DNA of 64,000 nt from Magnolia sinica (GCF_029962835.1 NC_080578.1:101969759-102033758), one strand, 5' to 3'; positions 21,440 to 33,540 are shown, counted from the first letter of the stretch. Made by a program: numbers and translations. Notes: generated by a model from the letters alone, not told the origin.

Positions 21440-22740
21440 ATAAGGAGACTAATGTCACCAGGCCCACACGTTGTAGCACTAGTAACAGGGAAGCAAACTT
21501 CTGATTGGACCGCATGGTGACTGTGGATTGTTGATAAGGTTGTAGCTGGAGAAAAACCATGTCCCCCACATTAAATTCTCATTTATATCAATGCCAATCA
21601 TGTTGAAACTTCATACAATTTTGGGCCATGAGAAGGTTATCCCTTAAAGTGTGTAGTATCCTGACCCGATCATGTAATTCATGATCAACTTGATCAACAC
21701 TAGTAGTGAGTGGTAAGTATGAACTGATGGTGGGAGGTGGCCTGCCATATACAACCTCAAAAGGAGTCATCTTGGATGTTGTGTGGTAAACAATATTATA
21801 CCACCACTCAACCCAAGGAAGCCATTTTGCCCATTGCTTAGGATGATCTCCCACAAAGCATTGAAGGAATATTTCCGAGCATTGATTGAGGGCCTCCATT
21901 TGTCCATCGGTCAACAGATGGTATGCTGTACTCATCAGTAGCTGTGTCCCTTGGAGTGCAAAATATTCCTTCCAAAAATTGTTGATGAAGACAGGATCAC
22001 GATCAGAGACAATCAACCGTGGCATATCGTGCAACTTGGAAATGTTCTACACAAACACTCGTGCATCTGAACTAGCTGGGTAGGGGCGGGAGAGAGCACA
22101 AATGTGTGCATATTTAGTGAATTGATCAACGACCACCAATGCAGTAGTCTTACCATTTGACTTGGGCAGTCCAATGAAATCCATGGAGAAGACACTCGTT
22201 GAATGAGGAAAAATTGCAGGTTGCAATGGTTTGTCAATATTTGAAATCGTCAGCCAAGAAGGTAAGGGTGCCACTTGGTAACAGCATAAACAATTGTGAG
22301 CATCTCCTTCTCATATGTAGGAAGTGCAAGGGTCTCACTCATCAATGCCTTGCTAGGGAATGTAATAGGCCATCCCTCTTGCATAAGAACTGCCCCAATC
22401 CCGCCACTTGAAGCATCACACTATTACAAATTGTCCTTTTTAAGTTAACAACGTGAGTGGCCGACTAATTCTACCATAGTCTTTAACAAAGTGTCGGTAA
22501 TATCCCATGAGCTCCAGGAACCCGCAAAGTGCTTTAACTGGGGTTGGTTTAGGCCAGTGAGTCACACTAGCCACTTTGTTGGGGCCTGTCACCACTCCTT
22601 GACGAGAAATAATGTCCTAAATATTCCACCTTAGTTTGACCAAAAGTGCACTTGGACTTCTTAATATATGATTGATGGTCATATAGTTGAATCAGGATGA
22701 TTTGCAAATGTTGGAGGTGATCTACCCAAGTCACTCAAGT
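21440..22740 (-). pseudogene. Ty3/gypsy pol remnant (RT end, RNase H, integrase)
   Basis: Minus-strand translation, with frameshifts, reads in order: end of RT (YIKKSKCTFGQTKVEYLGH, about 22690-22620; GYYRHFVKDYGRISRPL, about 22510-22450), RNase H (GIGAVLMQEGWPITF, then TLALPTYEKEMLTIVYAV, about 22400-22290), integrase (SMDFIGLPKSNGKTTALVVV, about 22190-22120; DRDPVF...FW, about 22000; PFEVVYGRPPP, about 21750), and VGDMVFLQLQPY (about 21575-21540). The last block follows integrase in chromovirus-like gypsy elements. There is no gag, protease or LTR, and the frame is broken several times. The 5' part is cut at the junction with a LINE fragment near 22740. Confidence 0.88.
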
Positions 22741-22744
22741 GAGT

Positions 22745-24452
22745 TTTTTGGAAGGATAATAGGTCTTTTTTATTGAAAGGATGGTTGACAAATATCAAGG
22801 CAACAAATAATACAAAAGAAATTTCATCCAAAATGGTAGCCCAAACATAGATGAAACATCAAAAAGACATTAACATGCTTAACTCCAGATACCCATTCAA
22901 TGACGTCCTTCGATTTCCACTTTACTTATTCTGACGGGCCCTATTTGTTTAGGAAACATCGCCTATTACGTTCCCCCCAAATATTCCAAAGCACTATAAG
23001 CATGACTAGTCGCCAAATCACTAACTTATCTTTAGCAAGTAAAACACCATGCCACATCCATAGCAATTCAACTATTGATTGTGGCATCTCGTAGTCGATG
23101 CTAAAGGTCTTCAGGAAAGTGATTCACACTTGTCATGCAAAGGAGCAATGTATGAATAGATGATCTATCGTTCCTGCATAGAAGACAAATATTATGGAGA
23201 ATCATAGACCTTTTCTAAAGATTGTCTATGGTTAGGATGCGCTTCTGCCCGACCAACCAAATAAAAGATGCCACCTTAGGGGAGTGCCATACGACTAGAA
23301 GGTGAGGAAAAAAAATAATCAGATCCTCTTGTATTCAATGAATCCCAAAGCATCATGTGAAAAGACAACCGTGAATTTACCAGAGGGTGAGTTCCATACC
23401 AAGGAATCCTTATAAGCCAATGAGGGTTAAATGTTATGAAGCTGCTCTAACAACTTAGCATAGTCCGCTGCCTCCTCATCAGATACGTCCCTATGGCACA
23501 AAGGGCACCACACCTTGCTCCCACCAATAGAGAAACAACTAGCCATTGACATATTCTTCATAGGAGCTAATCTTCACAAAGATGGAAATTTCACCTCCAA
23601 AGATATATCCCCACACCATGAGTACTCCAAAAAAGGGATCTGGTTTCTATCTCCAAGAGAAATTATCAATCCAGGTTTAACTAAGGGCCTATTGAATTGA
23701 TGGCCTTCCAAATCCCCCAAGCTCGATAATATCAAGACTTCTTAACCTCACATCCCCTACTTGGACGCCATACTTGGAAGCAATAATTTCTCTCCACGGC
23801 TTACCCTCTTTGGACCCAAATCTCCACAGCCACTTATCCAGTAGTGCCACATTCATTGATTCCAACACTTTGATGCCTGCACCTCCATCGACTAATTGTT
23901 TGCACACTTCTTCCCACTTAAGCAAATGGAATTTATGCTTTTCTTCAACCCCTTATCAAAAGAAATCCTGCCACAACTTTTATAGCCTCTCTAAATCTAG
24001 TTTCATACATTCATACAGCCACTTATCCAGTAGTGCCACATTCATTGATTCCAACACTTTGATGCCTGCACCTACATCGACTAATGGTTTGCACACTTCT
24101 TCCCACTTAAGCAAATGGAATTTATGCTTTTCTTCAACCCCTTATCAAAAGAAATCCTGCCACAACTTTTATAGCCTCTCTAAATCTGGTTTCATACATT
24201 TATACAAAGACATGAAATAGAGAGGAGCCATTTATACAAAGACATGAAATAGAGAGCAAGATTAGTGAAGGTTGTTTTGATAGGAGTGATGCGTCCTGCC
24301 ATCAATAGGTGTCAACTGTTCCACCTTCATAACTTCCTCTTGAAACTTTCACCCTACTGCACAAATGTTTCACAGGTTTACCCAAACATAGCAAGAGACC
24401 CAAATAAGTAGATGGGAAAGATGCAACTCCACACCCAAAGACATCTACATAT
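22745..24452 (-). pseudogene. L1-type LINE ORF2 fragment (RT end plus zf-RVT), 5'-truncated
   Basis: Minus-strand frames show TYLGLLLCLGKPVKHL (about 24400-24355), GRITPIKTTLTNL-like sequence (about 24300-24260), GGAGIKVLESMNVALLDKWLWRFGS (about 23890-23815) and a zinc-binding zf-RVT domain with ASFIWLVGQKRILTIDNL and MILHNICL (about 23270-23180). The 3' end on the plus strand is T-rich (about 22745-22780). A 189-bp direct duplication (23827-24204) interrupts the RT. It is non-functional and abuts the gypsy remnant on the left and repeat copy A on the right. No target duplication found. Confidence 0.82.
23827..24204. repeat. 189-bp tandem duplication inside the LINE fragment
   Basis: Copies at 23827-24015 and 24016-24204 are almost identical (for example CCTCCATCGACTAATTG versus CCTACATCGACTAATGG). 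High identity against a decayed background means the duplication is younger than the LINE insertion. A further 33-bp pair, TTATACAAAGACATGAAATA, follows at about 24199-24258. Confidence 0.9.
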
Positions 24453-25327
24453 AATCTTAACCTCCCCACATATGTATACTACAAGGTAGGGTCCACAAAA
24501 GTGGCCCACCAATACAAAAACTATTTTATATTTTAAGATTTCCAAACTGAAATGCTGTTGGACAGTCCAAAAAATATGGACTATCCACCCCACTTGGGCC
24601 ACCCCTTTGGGACCCCAATCAAGGTCAGATGGAGCTGAAATTTGGGGAACATCTAGGTGGGATCCCTACCTTTAAGAAAAGTATATTTGAGAGTAAGGAA
24701 GGTCCCCCAATCAATCCCAAAATATAGTCCAAAAACAACTAGAAACTGTCCAGAGGATTTCTGGATAGCAACATACACATGGAATGATCTGAATATATGA
24801 GTCAAATAGAAATGAGATTACCTCATAAAATTGGTGCTATGGTCCACCTTAGTGGGCCTCACATATCCAGGCTATATCCTCACCACAAAATCCGTTGCAT
24901 GTATCATATATGGGGCAAAAGGAGCACCAACGTCCTTAAGTGTGGACTGCACTGGGCATCCACTATATTTGGACAGTCTGGATGTTGCAGGGCCTCTGAG
25001 TAGGCCACACCTCAAAGATCAGATAATGAGAATGAGGAAAAGAAGAAAAGGAAAGAAAGAAATCAAGATCCGGCCACAAGAGAGGGTCTCCGCCACCATT
25101 GAGGCCCCCCCTTCATCACAAACATTACATCTTCTACTATATTCATTTACAAGTTGTATCATAGACATGCATGCAATAAGATTTAAGATCTAAGGTGAGT
25201 ATGTCATCCCCACCAAGGTCTAGGGTCTAGATGACCCCTCAAGAACATGGATCAAAAAGAAAAAGGCTATGATGGAGTCCATGGAGAATGGCCCCATCTA
25301 TGGAACATGCATGCAAGATGGTTGGCC
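24453..25327 (-). repeat. Repeat copy A (inverted relative to B and C)
   Basis: The reverse complement matches 25873-26900 (copy B) along its whole length. Landmarks are TTAACCTCCCCACATATG at the left and GCATGCAAGATGGTTGGCC at the right. With B it forms a long inverted repeat around a 545-bp spacer. The ORFs in it are shared artefacts of the repeat and show no domain. Confidence 0.9.
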
Positions 25328-25828
25328 AAGGTTGTGCCATTGTATAAAACATGTTGGTATCTCCCCGAGGGATGGAGTCTACCCTCTTGAGCAAGGTGGA
25401 TGCTTGGGATTGATGCATGGTTGATTGTATGATTTATGCATCTGGCATTGCATAACATATGGATATTTGCCCTTGCTTCATCAGGGACGTAGCCTCCACA
25501 AGTGAATCGTGGACGGCCGCGTGTGGACACCGGAAATGTTACTTGAGCATTGGGGTGCATAGGATATCCCTGGGTGAAAGCCCTTAAACTTCCACAGTAC
25601 CCAGGGAACGCCCCAGCGCCGAGACCGAGTGGAAAACATGAGCGCACGAGGGCCTTCTACCATTAGGCCGCGACTCCCACTGCTACGTGGTCAGTTGGAA
25701 TGGGGTGTGGCCTTATCCGCCTGAGAGAGAGGGCAATAGCTAGGCTGAGTCTAACCAGCTCGTGAATGGGTCCGCTACCGTCAAGCCTCACTGGTGATTG
25801 GTTGTCCAAAGGCGGGTAGTGAGGTCTT
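25328..25828. other. Spacer between inverted repeat arms
   Basis: Higher GC than its surroundings (for example GTGGACGGCCGCGTGTGGAC at about 25510). No ORF has recognisable domains. It could be part of the same unknown repeat family. Confidence 0.4.
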
Positions 25829-27655
25829 CAAATGATGGTGGAGGTCCCCAAGTATCCATGGATGAAGCCTACGGCCAACCATCTTGCATGCATGTTCTAT
25901 AGATGGGGCCATTCTCCATAGACCTTATCATGGTCTTTTTCTTTTTGATCCATGTTCTTGAGGGGTCATCTAAACCCTAGACCTTAGTGGGGATGGCATC
26001 CCCACCTTAGATCTGAAATCTTATTGCATGCATGTCTATGATGCAACTTGTAAATGAATATAGTGGAAGGTGTAATGTTTGTGATGAATGTAGGGCCTCA
26101 ATGGTGGTGGAGACCCTCTCTTGTGGCTGGATCTTGATTTCTTTCTTTCCTTTTCTTCTTTTCTCCATCCTCATTGTCTGATCTCTGAGGTGTGGCCCAC
26201 TTAGAGCATGCATGTCTATGATGCAACTTGTAAATGAATATAGTGGAAGGTGTAATGTTTGTGATGAATGTAGGGCCTCAATGGTGGTGGAGACCCTATC
26301 TTGTGGTTGGATCTTGATTTCTTTCTTTCCTTTTCTTCTTTTCTCCATCCTCATTGTCTGATCTCTGAGGTGTGGCCCACTTAGAGGCCTTGCAACATCC
26401 AAACCGTCCAAACATAGTGGACACCCAGTGCAGTCCACAGTAGGAACGTTGGTGCTCTTTTTGCCTCATATATGATGCATGTAACAGATTTTGGGGTGGA
26501 GATATGGCCTAGATATTTGTGGGGCCCACTAAGGTGGACCATGGCACCAATTTTATGAGGTAATCTCTTTTTTATTTGACTCATATACTCAGATCATTCC
26601 ATGTGTATATTGCTGTCCAGAAATCCTTTGGACAGTTTCTGGTTGTTTTTGGACCAGATTTTGGGACCTTTCCTACCCCTCAAATATACTTTTCTTAAAG
26701 GTGGAGATCACACCTAGATGTCCCCCAAATTTCAGCTCCATTTGACCTTGATTGGGGTCCCAAAGGGGTGACCCAAGTGGGGTGGACTGTCCAACAGTAT
26801 TTCAGTTTGGAAATCTTAAAATATAAAATAGTTTTTGTATTGGTAGGCCACTTTTGTGGACCCTACCTTGTAGTATGCATATGTGGGGAAGTTAAGATTA
26901 ATATTCCCCAATTTTTGGAGACCATGGGCCCACTCCATTGGGTGCTCAAAGTAGGGACAGCCAGAATTCTGCTATAACCAGATTTCTAGAGAGAGAGTTT
27001 TCTATTAAATCATAAAAATACTTTCCTAAATCAGAAAAATCTGAAATTTTAACTGAAGGTGGCCCACCCCTGCTAGGACCCACCTACCTAATTTCAGGAA
27101 CAACGGACCACCGAGGAATTTTTGGCAAGGGCTGGATTGGCCCACCAGGCTAGACGCCCAAGGCTGGGGTGCCCAACATGGGCTAGCCGTCTACCCCTTT
27201 TTGTGGCCCACCATGATGTGTGTTTTATCCCTCTAGCCTTCCTTTGTGTGGCCCACTTAAGTATGGTTCATCTGAGTGTGGTATACCCAGGGTGGGGCCC
27301 GCCTTTTTGCTAGCACATGGGTTGGGAGTCCAACCCATCGGGACGCCCAGGCTCATGCGGACTACCTGCTGGACCTTGGTCCAGCAGTGTGGCCCACCTA
27401 TTTTCCCAATTAATGTGATGTAATCCTATGTGGTGGGGCCCTCTGACTTGAAGGCTGGAGTACTTGGACTGATGTCCTAATCAAATGGATCATTTTCTGG
27501 GCTCCAACAGGCTCATAAACCTGTTGGGTTAAAAATCCAGCAATGTGTTATAATTATGCTTCGCCTTCGGGTTGAATTTTGGAGAAGTGGGGCCCACCAC
27601 ATTGTGAGTACTTAGAAGGAATAAAATCATGCTTAGAATCCCCTAATTTTGGGCT
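25829..27655 (+). repeat. Repeat copy B, unknown family
   Basis: A 1.83-kb direct copy of 28162-29830 (copy C), both running from CAAATGATGGTGGAGGT to CCCCTA(A/T)TTTTGGGCT. B carries an extra 180-bp tandem duplication (26026-26385) absent from C. It is rich in GGCCCAC words and contains GTGGCCCACCATGATGTG at about 27203. No coding domain. It could be an LTR or another unclassified TE segment, but TG...CA ends are not seen. Confidence 0.88.
26026..26385. repeat. 180-bp tandem duplication in copy B
   Basis: Units 26026-26205 and 26206-26385 are nearly identical (GCATGCATGTCTATGATGCA through GTGGCCCACTTAGAG). Copies A and C have a single unit, so this arose in B only. Confidence 0.92.
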
Positions 27656-28161
27656 ACACCACCTACACTACCTACACCACCTACACCTAGCTAGCAAGTA
27701 ATCATGAGTTCTCTTATCAAGAGAGCTCCTTGTTCACTCTCCCATGCTAAAGTTGCTTTTCCCTCCTCCCTAAATCTGATTTTTCTGAAATTTCTCTTCT
27801 CTAGGGAGAGAGAGACCACCTCTTTTCTAGAAACTCAATCATTACATTGAATAAAACCTTTAGTTGCTAGCAATTTCACTTTATTTCTCTCCTTTCCTCT
27901 CTTCTCTTCATCTCTCCTTCTCCCTCTCTACCCTTGGGACATCCTGCCCTTCTCCTCATCTCCAGCCCCTTATACCCTCAAAAACCCCCTCATCTAATCT
28001 TCCATCTCCAATCTTAGCCATTGATCCTTGAAGCTTGAAGCATAGAAGTCCATTGGTAGGAGTTGGTAAAGAACTATTGAGGTGGGTGTTTTTAGTTTAG
28101 GATTTCTTTTCATCCTTCTTAGATCTTTTCATTCCTATCTTGAGGAGCTTGTGGGGCCCAC
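27656..28161. other. Pyrimidine-rich linker between copies B and C
   Basis: It starts with CTACACCACCTACACTACC repeats (27655-27691), then a long CT-rich tract (about 27880-27960) like a plant leader or LTR R/U5 region. No ORF. If B and C are LTR-like, this would belong to the same element, but that is not shown. Confidence 0.4.
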
Positions 28162-29830
28162 CAAATGATGGTGGAGGTCCCCAGGTATCCATGGATGAGG
28201 CCTATGACCAACCATCTTGAATGCATGTTCTATAGATGGGGTCATTCTCCATGGACCCTATCATGGCCTTTTTCTTTTTGATCCATGTTCTTGAGGGGTC
28301 ATCTAGACCCTAGACCTTGGTGGGAATGACATCTCCATCTTAACTTAGATTTTAAATCTTATCGTATGCATGTCTATGATGCAACTTGTAAATGAATATA
28401 GTGGAAGGTGTAATGTTTGTGATGAAGGGAGGGCCTCAATGGTGGCAGAGACCCTCTCTTGTGGCTGGATCTTGATTTCTTTTTTTCCTTTTCTTCTTTT
28501 CTCCATCCTCATTATTTGATCTCTGAGGTATGGCCCACTTAGAGGCCTTGCAACATCTAGACCGTCCAAATATAGTGGACGCTCAGTGCAGTCCACACTG
28601 GGGACGTTGGTGCTCATTTTCCCCCGTATATGAAGCATGCAACGGATTTTGGGGTGGGGATATGACCTGGATATTTGTGGGGCCCACTAAGGTGGACCAT
28701 AGCACCAATTTTATGAGGTAATCTCCTTTTTATTTGACTCATATACTCAGATCATTCCATGTGTATGTTGTTGTCCAGAAATCCTCTGGACAGTTTCTGG
28801 TTGTTTTTGGACCAAATTTTGGGACCTTTCCAACCCCTCAAATATACTTTTCTTAAAGGTAAGGATCTCACCTAGATGTCCTCCAAATTTCAGCTCCATC
28901 TGACCTTGATTGGGGTCCCAAAGGGGTGCCCAAGTGGGGTGGATAGTCCAGATTTTCTAGATTGTCCAGCAGCATTTCAGTTTGGAAATCTTAAAATATA
29001 AAATAGTTTTTGTATTGGTGGGCCACTTTTGTGGACCCTACCTTGTAGTATACATATGTGGGGAGGTTGAGATTAATTTTTCCCAATTTTTTGAGACCTT
29101 GGGCCCACCCCATTGGGTGCTCAAAGCAGGGACAGCCAGAAATCTGCTATAACCAGATTTCTGGATAGATAGTTTTCTATTAAATCATAAAAATACTTTC
29201 CTAACTCAGAAAAATCTGAAATTTTAACTGAAGGTGGCCCACCCTTGCTAGGACCCACCTACCAAATTTCGGGCCCAACGGACCACCGAGGAATTTTTGG
29301 CAAGGGTTGGACCGGCCCACCAAGCTGGACGCCCAAGGCTGGGGCGCCCAGCATGGGCTGGCCGTCCACCCCTTTTTGTGGCCCACCATGATGTGTGTTT
29401 TATCCCTTTGGCCTTCCTTTGTGTAGCCCACTTAAGTATGGTTCATCTGAGTGTGGTGTACCCAGGGTGGGGCCCGCCTTTTTGCTAGCACATGGGCTGG
29501 GAGTCCAACCCATCGGGACGCCCAGGCACATGTGGACTACCTGCTGGACCTTGGTCCAGCAATGTGGCCCACCTATTTCCCCAATTAATGTGATGTAATC
29601 CTATATGGTGGGGCCCTCTGACTTGAAGGCTGGACTACTTGGACTGATGTCCTAATCAAATGGATCATTTTCTGGGCTCCAACAGGCCCATAAACCTATT
29701 GGATTAAAAATCCAGCAATGTGTTATAATTATGCTTGGCCTTCGGGCTGAATTTTTGAGAAGTGGGGCCCACCACATTGTGAGTACTTAGAAGGAATAAA
29801 ATCATGCGTAGAATCCCCTATTTTTGGGCT
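28162..29830 (+). repeat. Repeat copy C, direct copy of B
   Basis: Collinear with 25829-27655 except for the missing 180-bp duplicate and small indels. The similarity stops at GGGCT (29826-29830). Both ends coincide with those of copy B. Confidence 0.88.
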
Positions 29831-30420
29831 TAATTAATGCTTATTTTTCAGGCCCACCATAGTTGGATGTTAATAGGTCCATGTATGTATCAAGTTGTTG
29901 GACTCTTTAGGCCCATAAGGGCTGGAACTTTCTTGATAGGCCCATTGGACCCTTGGGCCATTTTTCCATATTATTGTGATGGGTTTATGGGCCGGATTAC
30001 ACAAGTGGTCAGGCCCTTGGTTGCCCTCCAAATCAACTTTATACTTGAGCCGGGTTGTAGGCCCAACTCACTTGGTCTAGACATGAAAATTGCCCATGGG
30101 GTTTGAGTGATGGGCTGCCCACAAGGCCCACCACCATATGTGGATTAATGACCCTTATGATTGGGCCCAAACCTTGCTTATGGGCCCACCATATTACATA
30201 TAGGTTGGGCTATGTGTGTTACCCACTAGGCCTATGCATTGGTATAGGCCTTGGGCCTTGATCCGCGATTGATTAGAAATGGGTTACCTCTTGAGGACCA
30301 GTTGTGGTTAGATGTCCACATTGGTGGTCTTAAGGTGGACCCATGGGTTTTGTTGGGTGGTTAAAGGCCCCACCATAGACCCTTGCTAGGACCGTTCATC
30401 TATTTAGGCCCATGTTATTG
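29831..30420. other. GGCCCA-rich non-coding sequence
   Basis: Repeated AGGCCCA(C/T) words every 30-60 bp, no ORF with a recognisable domain and no element ends. Probably an older part of the repeat family to its left. Confidence 0.4.
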
Positions 30421-31070
30421 TTCTCCTTGGATAGTTTGATGCCTAACATCTCACTTTTCTTAACATTTACCTTTAGCCCCATATATCTTCGCAACACCCC
30501 ATATTTTTCCTTAATTATCCACCATTGATGCATTTGCATCACAAAATAAGAGTATCATCCGCAAATTATAGATGAGATATCCAAGTCCTTCTTGTACTTC
30601 TAGGAAGCCAAAAATAAGACCTGCCACTTGACCTCTTGTTAGCATTCTGCTTAAGGCTTCCACTACCACTACAAACAAGAAAGGTGGAAGTGGATCCCCT
30701 TGCGTATGCCTCACGATGCTTTAAAAATTCCTTTGGAGAACCACTGACCAACACTAAAAATAGGCCGACAAGACACACATCCAATTGATGCATTTGTCCC
30801 CGCACCCCATTAATTTCAACATGTACTTGAGGAAACCCCAATCCAAGTGGTCGTAAGCCTTCTCGTTATCCAATTCGCAAACCACTCCTTTCTTGCCTTG
30901 TGTTTCAAATCTATAAATTCATGGGTGAGCAAGGCACTACCTAAAATCTGCTTGTCCACTGCAAAAGCTCCTTGGTTCTCGGATATAACAGAGGAAATAT
31001 GAGTTGCCAAAATCTTATAAGGGTTGCCAATTAAAATGATGAGACAAAAATCTGTGACTCTACTCATTTC
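30421..31070 (-). pseudogene. L1-type LINE RT fragment
   Basis: Minus-strand frames carry NPYKILATHISSVISENQGAF (about 31030-30960), LTHEFIDLKHKARK (about 30930-30890), a DNEKAYDHLDWGF-like block (about 30870-30835), a QGDPLPPFLFVVVVEALSRML box (about 30710-30640) and a broken YADD region (about 30555-30535). At least three frameshifts. It is truncated at both ends. Confidence 0.85.
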
Positions 31071-31194
31071 TTAAGGATAATAACTATAAATAAAAGTGAG
31101 TTGCAGTGTTATTATTAACAAAACGTAAATGAAAGTAGTGGAAATCGAACCCACAACCTCATCCACGTAAAGAGACACCCTTAGCCAGAAAACT

Positions 31195-31962
31195 TTTTTT
31201 TTGAGAGATAACAGAAACTTTCATTAAAAGAGAAACAGGGAGCAACCAGCCCGCTGAGATAGCGAGTCAGTTAGCTCCATGCAGAAGAACATTAGAATCT
31301 TTTAGAGGAATAACAATAGAAGCCCATTCGAAAATATAGAACTGAACCCTTTGCATAATGGACTCCCGCCCTTTAGACTCCCCTCTAAAACATCTCCCAT
31401 TACTCTCTTCCCACACCGCCCACCAAATAGCCGCAAGAGATAATCTCCAGATAATAGATTTCTGCTTACAAAAGGAAACCCCATGCCAGGCCATAAGCAA
31501 CTGACCCGTCGAGTTGGGGAGGGCCCACGAAAGATTGAACCAGGAAAGGAAGCAAGACCAAATCTGACCTATGAGAGGGCAGTGAATAAACAAGTGATTA
31601 ACTGACTCTTCCTCCGCCATCCAGCAAAGACAAATGTTATGAAGGATCATACCCTTTTTCCTCAAATTATCTACCGTCAACACTTTGCCCTTACCTACCA
31701 ACCACGCGCAAAAACTGCAATCTTCGGGGGAATCTTGTATTTCCATAGCTTTTCAGTCCCCACTTCTTCTGTTGTCTAAGAGTTCCTGGCACAAAAATTA
31801 TAGGCTAATTTAACCGAGAAGAGGCCCGATTTATCTTGGGTCCACAGCAATTTGTCGATGTCTCCCTGGATGGGAATACCCTTACTAATGCACTCCATGA
31901 GGGCCGCATATTCTGATATATTCCAATCTTGGAGATTCCTTCTTCAGGGGGGATTCCACACA
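31195..31962 (-). mobile_element. 5'-truncated L1-type LINE insertion with 18-bp target duplication
   Basis: A 768-bp insert bracketed by an identical ACCCTTAGCCAGAAAACT at 31177-31194 and 31963-31980. The plus-strand left end is a T-run (the element's poly-A), so it reads on the minus strand. It encodes only the ORF2 C-terminus: about 31940-31750 upstream of zf-RVT, then an open frame 31746-31267 with zf-RVT (FCAWLVGKGKVLTVDNLRKK, CLCWMAEEESVNHLFIHCPL) and the WWAVWEE tail. Classic 5' truncation by target-primed reverse transcription. The clean target duplication and long open frame suggest a recent event. Confidence 0.93.
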
Positions 31963-31980
31963 ACCCTTAGCCAGAAAACT

Positions 31981-32294
31981 AACCAATGATTCATAATAAT
32001 GCTTCTTATTTAAATTATCTATACATAGTTTTAATTATTTTGACATATATTAGTGTACTAGTATGCTCAATTCTAATTATTAAATATCGAGTCGAGTCAG
32101 GTGAGCCTTTGAGTCTACCCAACCCGGCTAAACATAGAGTCAAGTAGACTTCTCGAACTATGATCAGCAAAAGGCACATGCCATGAGATGGACTGTGTGT
32201 ATTCCCTATAATAGTACCATATTTACATCCTAAGATATGTATGACTATTACTTGAGTCTAAAAAGGAGATTACGCACCAACCAAATTCTATAAC
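31981..32294. other. Non-coding AT-rich sequence
   Basis: Continuation of the target of the LINE insertion, with a short GAGTCGAGTCAGGTGAG stretch at about 32090. No gene seen. Confidence 0.45.
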
Positions 32295-33307
32295 GGCCTA
32301 TTTGGATTGGGAGTTAAGTAGGGGAATGCAAGGGAAAGTGAAATTGTGACCAATGTTTTAAATATCGTTATCGCATAATGTATCACACCCTTTGGATATG
32401 GATACATATCGGTTATCGCATGGGATATATCGGTTGTATTGCATAATGTATCACTGTTGTTGGGAAACATGGGAACATTGGGAAATTGGTCGATTTTTTT
32501 AATGAAACTTCAGGGATTGTTGAAAAAGACATCAATACACACATTACAAAGAAAGAAAAGAAAAAGTGCACATAATAGGGGTTTCCTTCGTATGGGGTCC
32601 TAATATATGCGCTTTCCAAGTAAATTGATGCAAGTATATTCAAAGTCTATTCACATAATTTATAAACGTAAGAAGACATGTATGGAAACATAAGCAATAC
32701 ATTCAAAAGAAAAAAAAAGAATCACTAGATCAGGCTACATACATGTTTAATTTTGTGTTTGGATACAAAGATTGCAACTGATTTGCGAGAAATTGAGAAA
32801 TTTCAAATTTTCTCAATTTTCCATAGCTTGAACCATCTCCCCCAAATCTCAAAATCGAAGTTGAATCATAGATTTGTAACCATTTGACGCTAGTTTAACG
32901 TGATTTATAATAAAAACATGGATTGAAAATCGAAAATGCTCATAGGATCGAATAGGTGGAATATATTGGCATTACATGAGTGTTTCGTATCGCACAGGTG
33001 GGATACAAGATATATTGTGGTATATATCAGCTGATATCTTCGATATTTAAAACACTGATTGTGACATAAGTAAAACGACATTGAAAAACCCCTTGCACCT
33101 ATTTGCTTTGCTAGAGAAACTGTTAAGGAAAATGCTTTCCATTGTTTGAGTTGTAATTTCGAAGGAAAACCTCTTTTTCCTCCAATTTTGCCATTAAAAA
33201 CGTCACGTGAGATGGAAATCACCTTTCCTATTGACTTTATGGAAAATGTAATTTTTACTTTAAGAAAGCAAATGAATTTCCTTTTCTTTTTATATAATCC
33301 AAACAGA
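32295..33307. mobile_element. Outer MITE interrupted by a second MITE
   Basis: Left GGCCTATTTGGATTGGGAGT and the inverted right end CTGTTTGGATTATATAAAA (about 33289-33307) are weak terminal inverted repeats. The element is split by the insertion at 32351-33057. Removing that insertion would leave about 300 bp, a typical MITE size. Confidence 0.5.
32351..33057. mobile_element. hAT-like MITE (707 bp) nested in another MITE
   Basis: A perfect 8-bp target duplication, ATTGTGAC, occurs at 32343-32350 and 33058-33065. Terminal inverted repeats are CAATGTTTTAAATATCG (left) and CAGTGTTTTAAATATCG (right, inverted). Both arms contain further ATATCG/CGATAT words. An internal block near 32463-32520 resembles the repeat at 39268-39480. 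No transposase. Confidence 0.85.
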
Positions 33308-33439
33308 GAAAATGTCAAATCAAATGACAAAAAAACAAAACAAAACAAATTGACCAACAGTATATATTCGACGTACATGCATGTCCCACCTGACGAGTGG
33401 ACTAGCCTGATATCAGGCCAGAATATATGTTCACAGTGA

Positions 33440-33540
33440 CATGCACATGATGAATGCCGTGCGCGGGGGTTTGTGTGTGCGTGTGCATGGGGGTGTGGGT
33501 GTGTGCGCATGTGTAGGTGTGTGCGTCATGCGCGCGCATG
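33440..33540. repeat. GT-rich microsatellite
   Basis: Imperfect GTGTGTGCGTGTG-type tract from about 33470 to 33540. Confidence 0.7.

Noticed and set aside
26007-26438. Minus-strand ORF with an internal repeat (SGPHLRDQTMRMEKRRKGKK)
   Set aside because: Lies in the unclassified A/B/C repeat and duplicates with the 180-bp unit; shared by all copies as an artefact.
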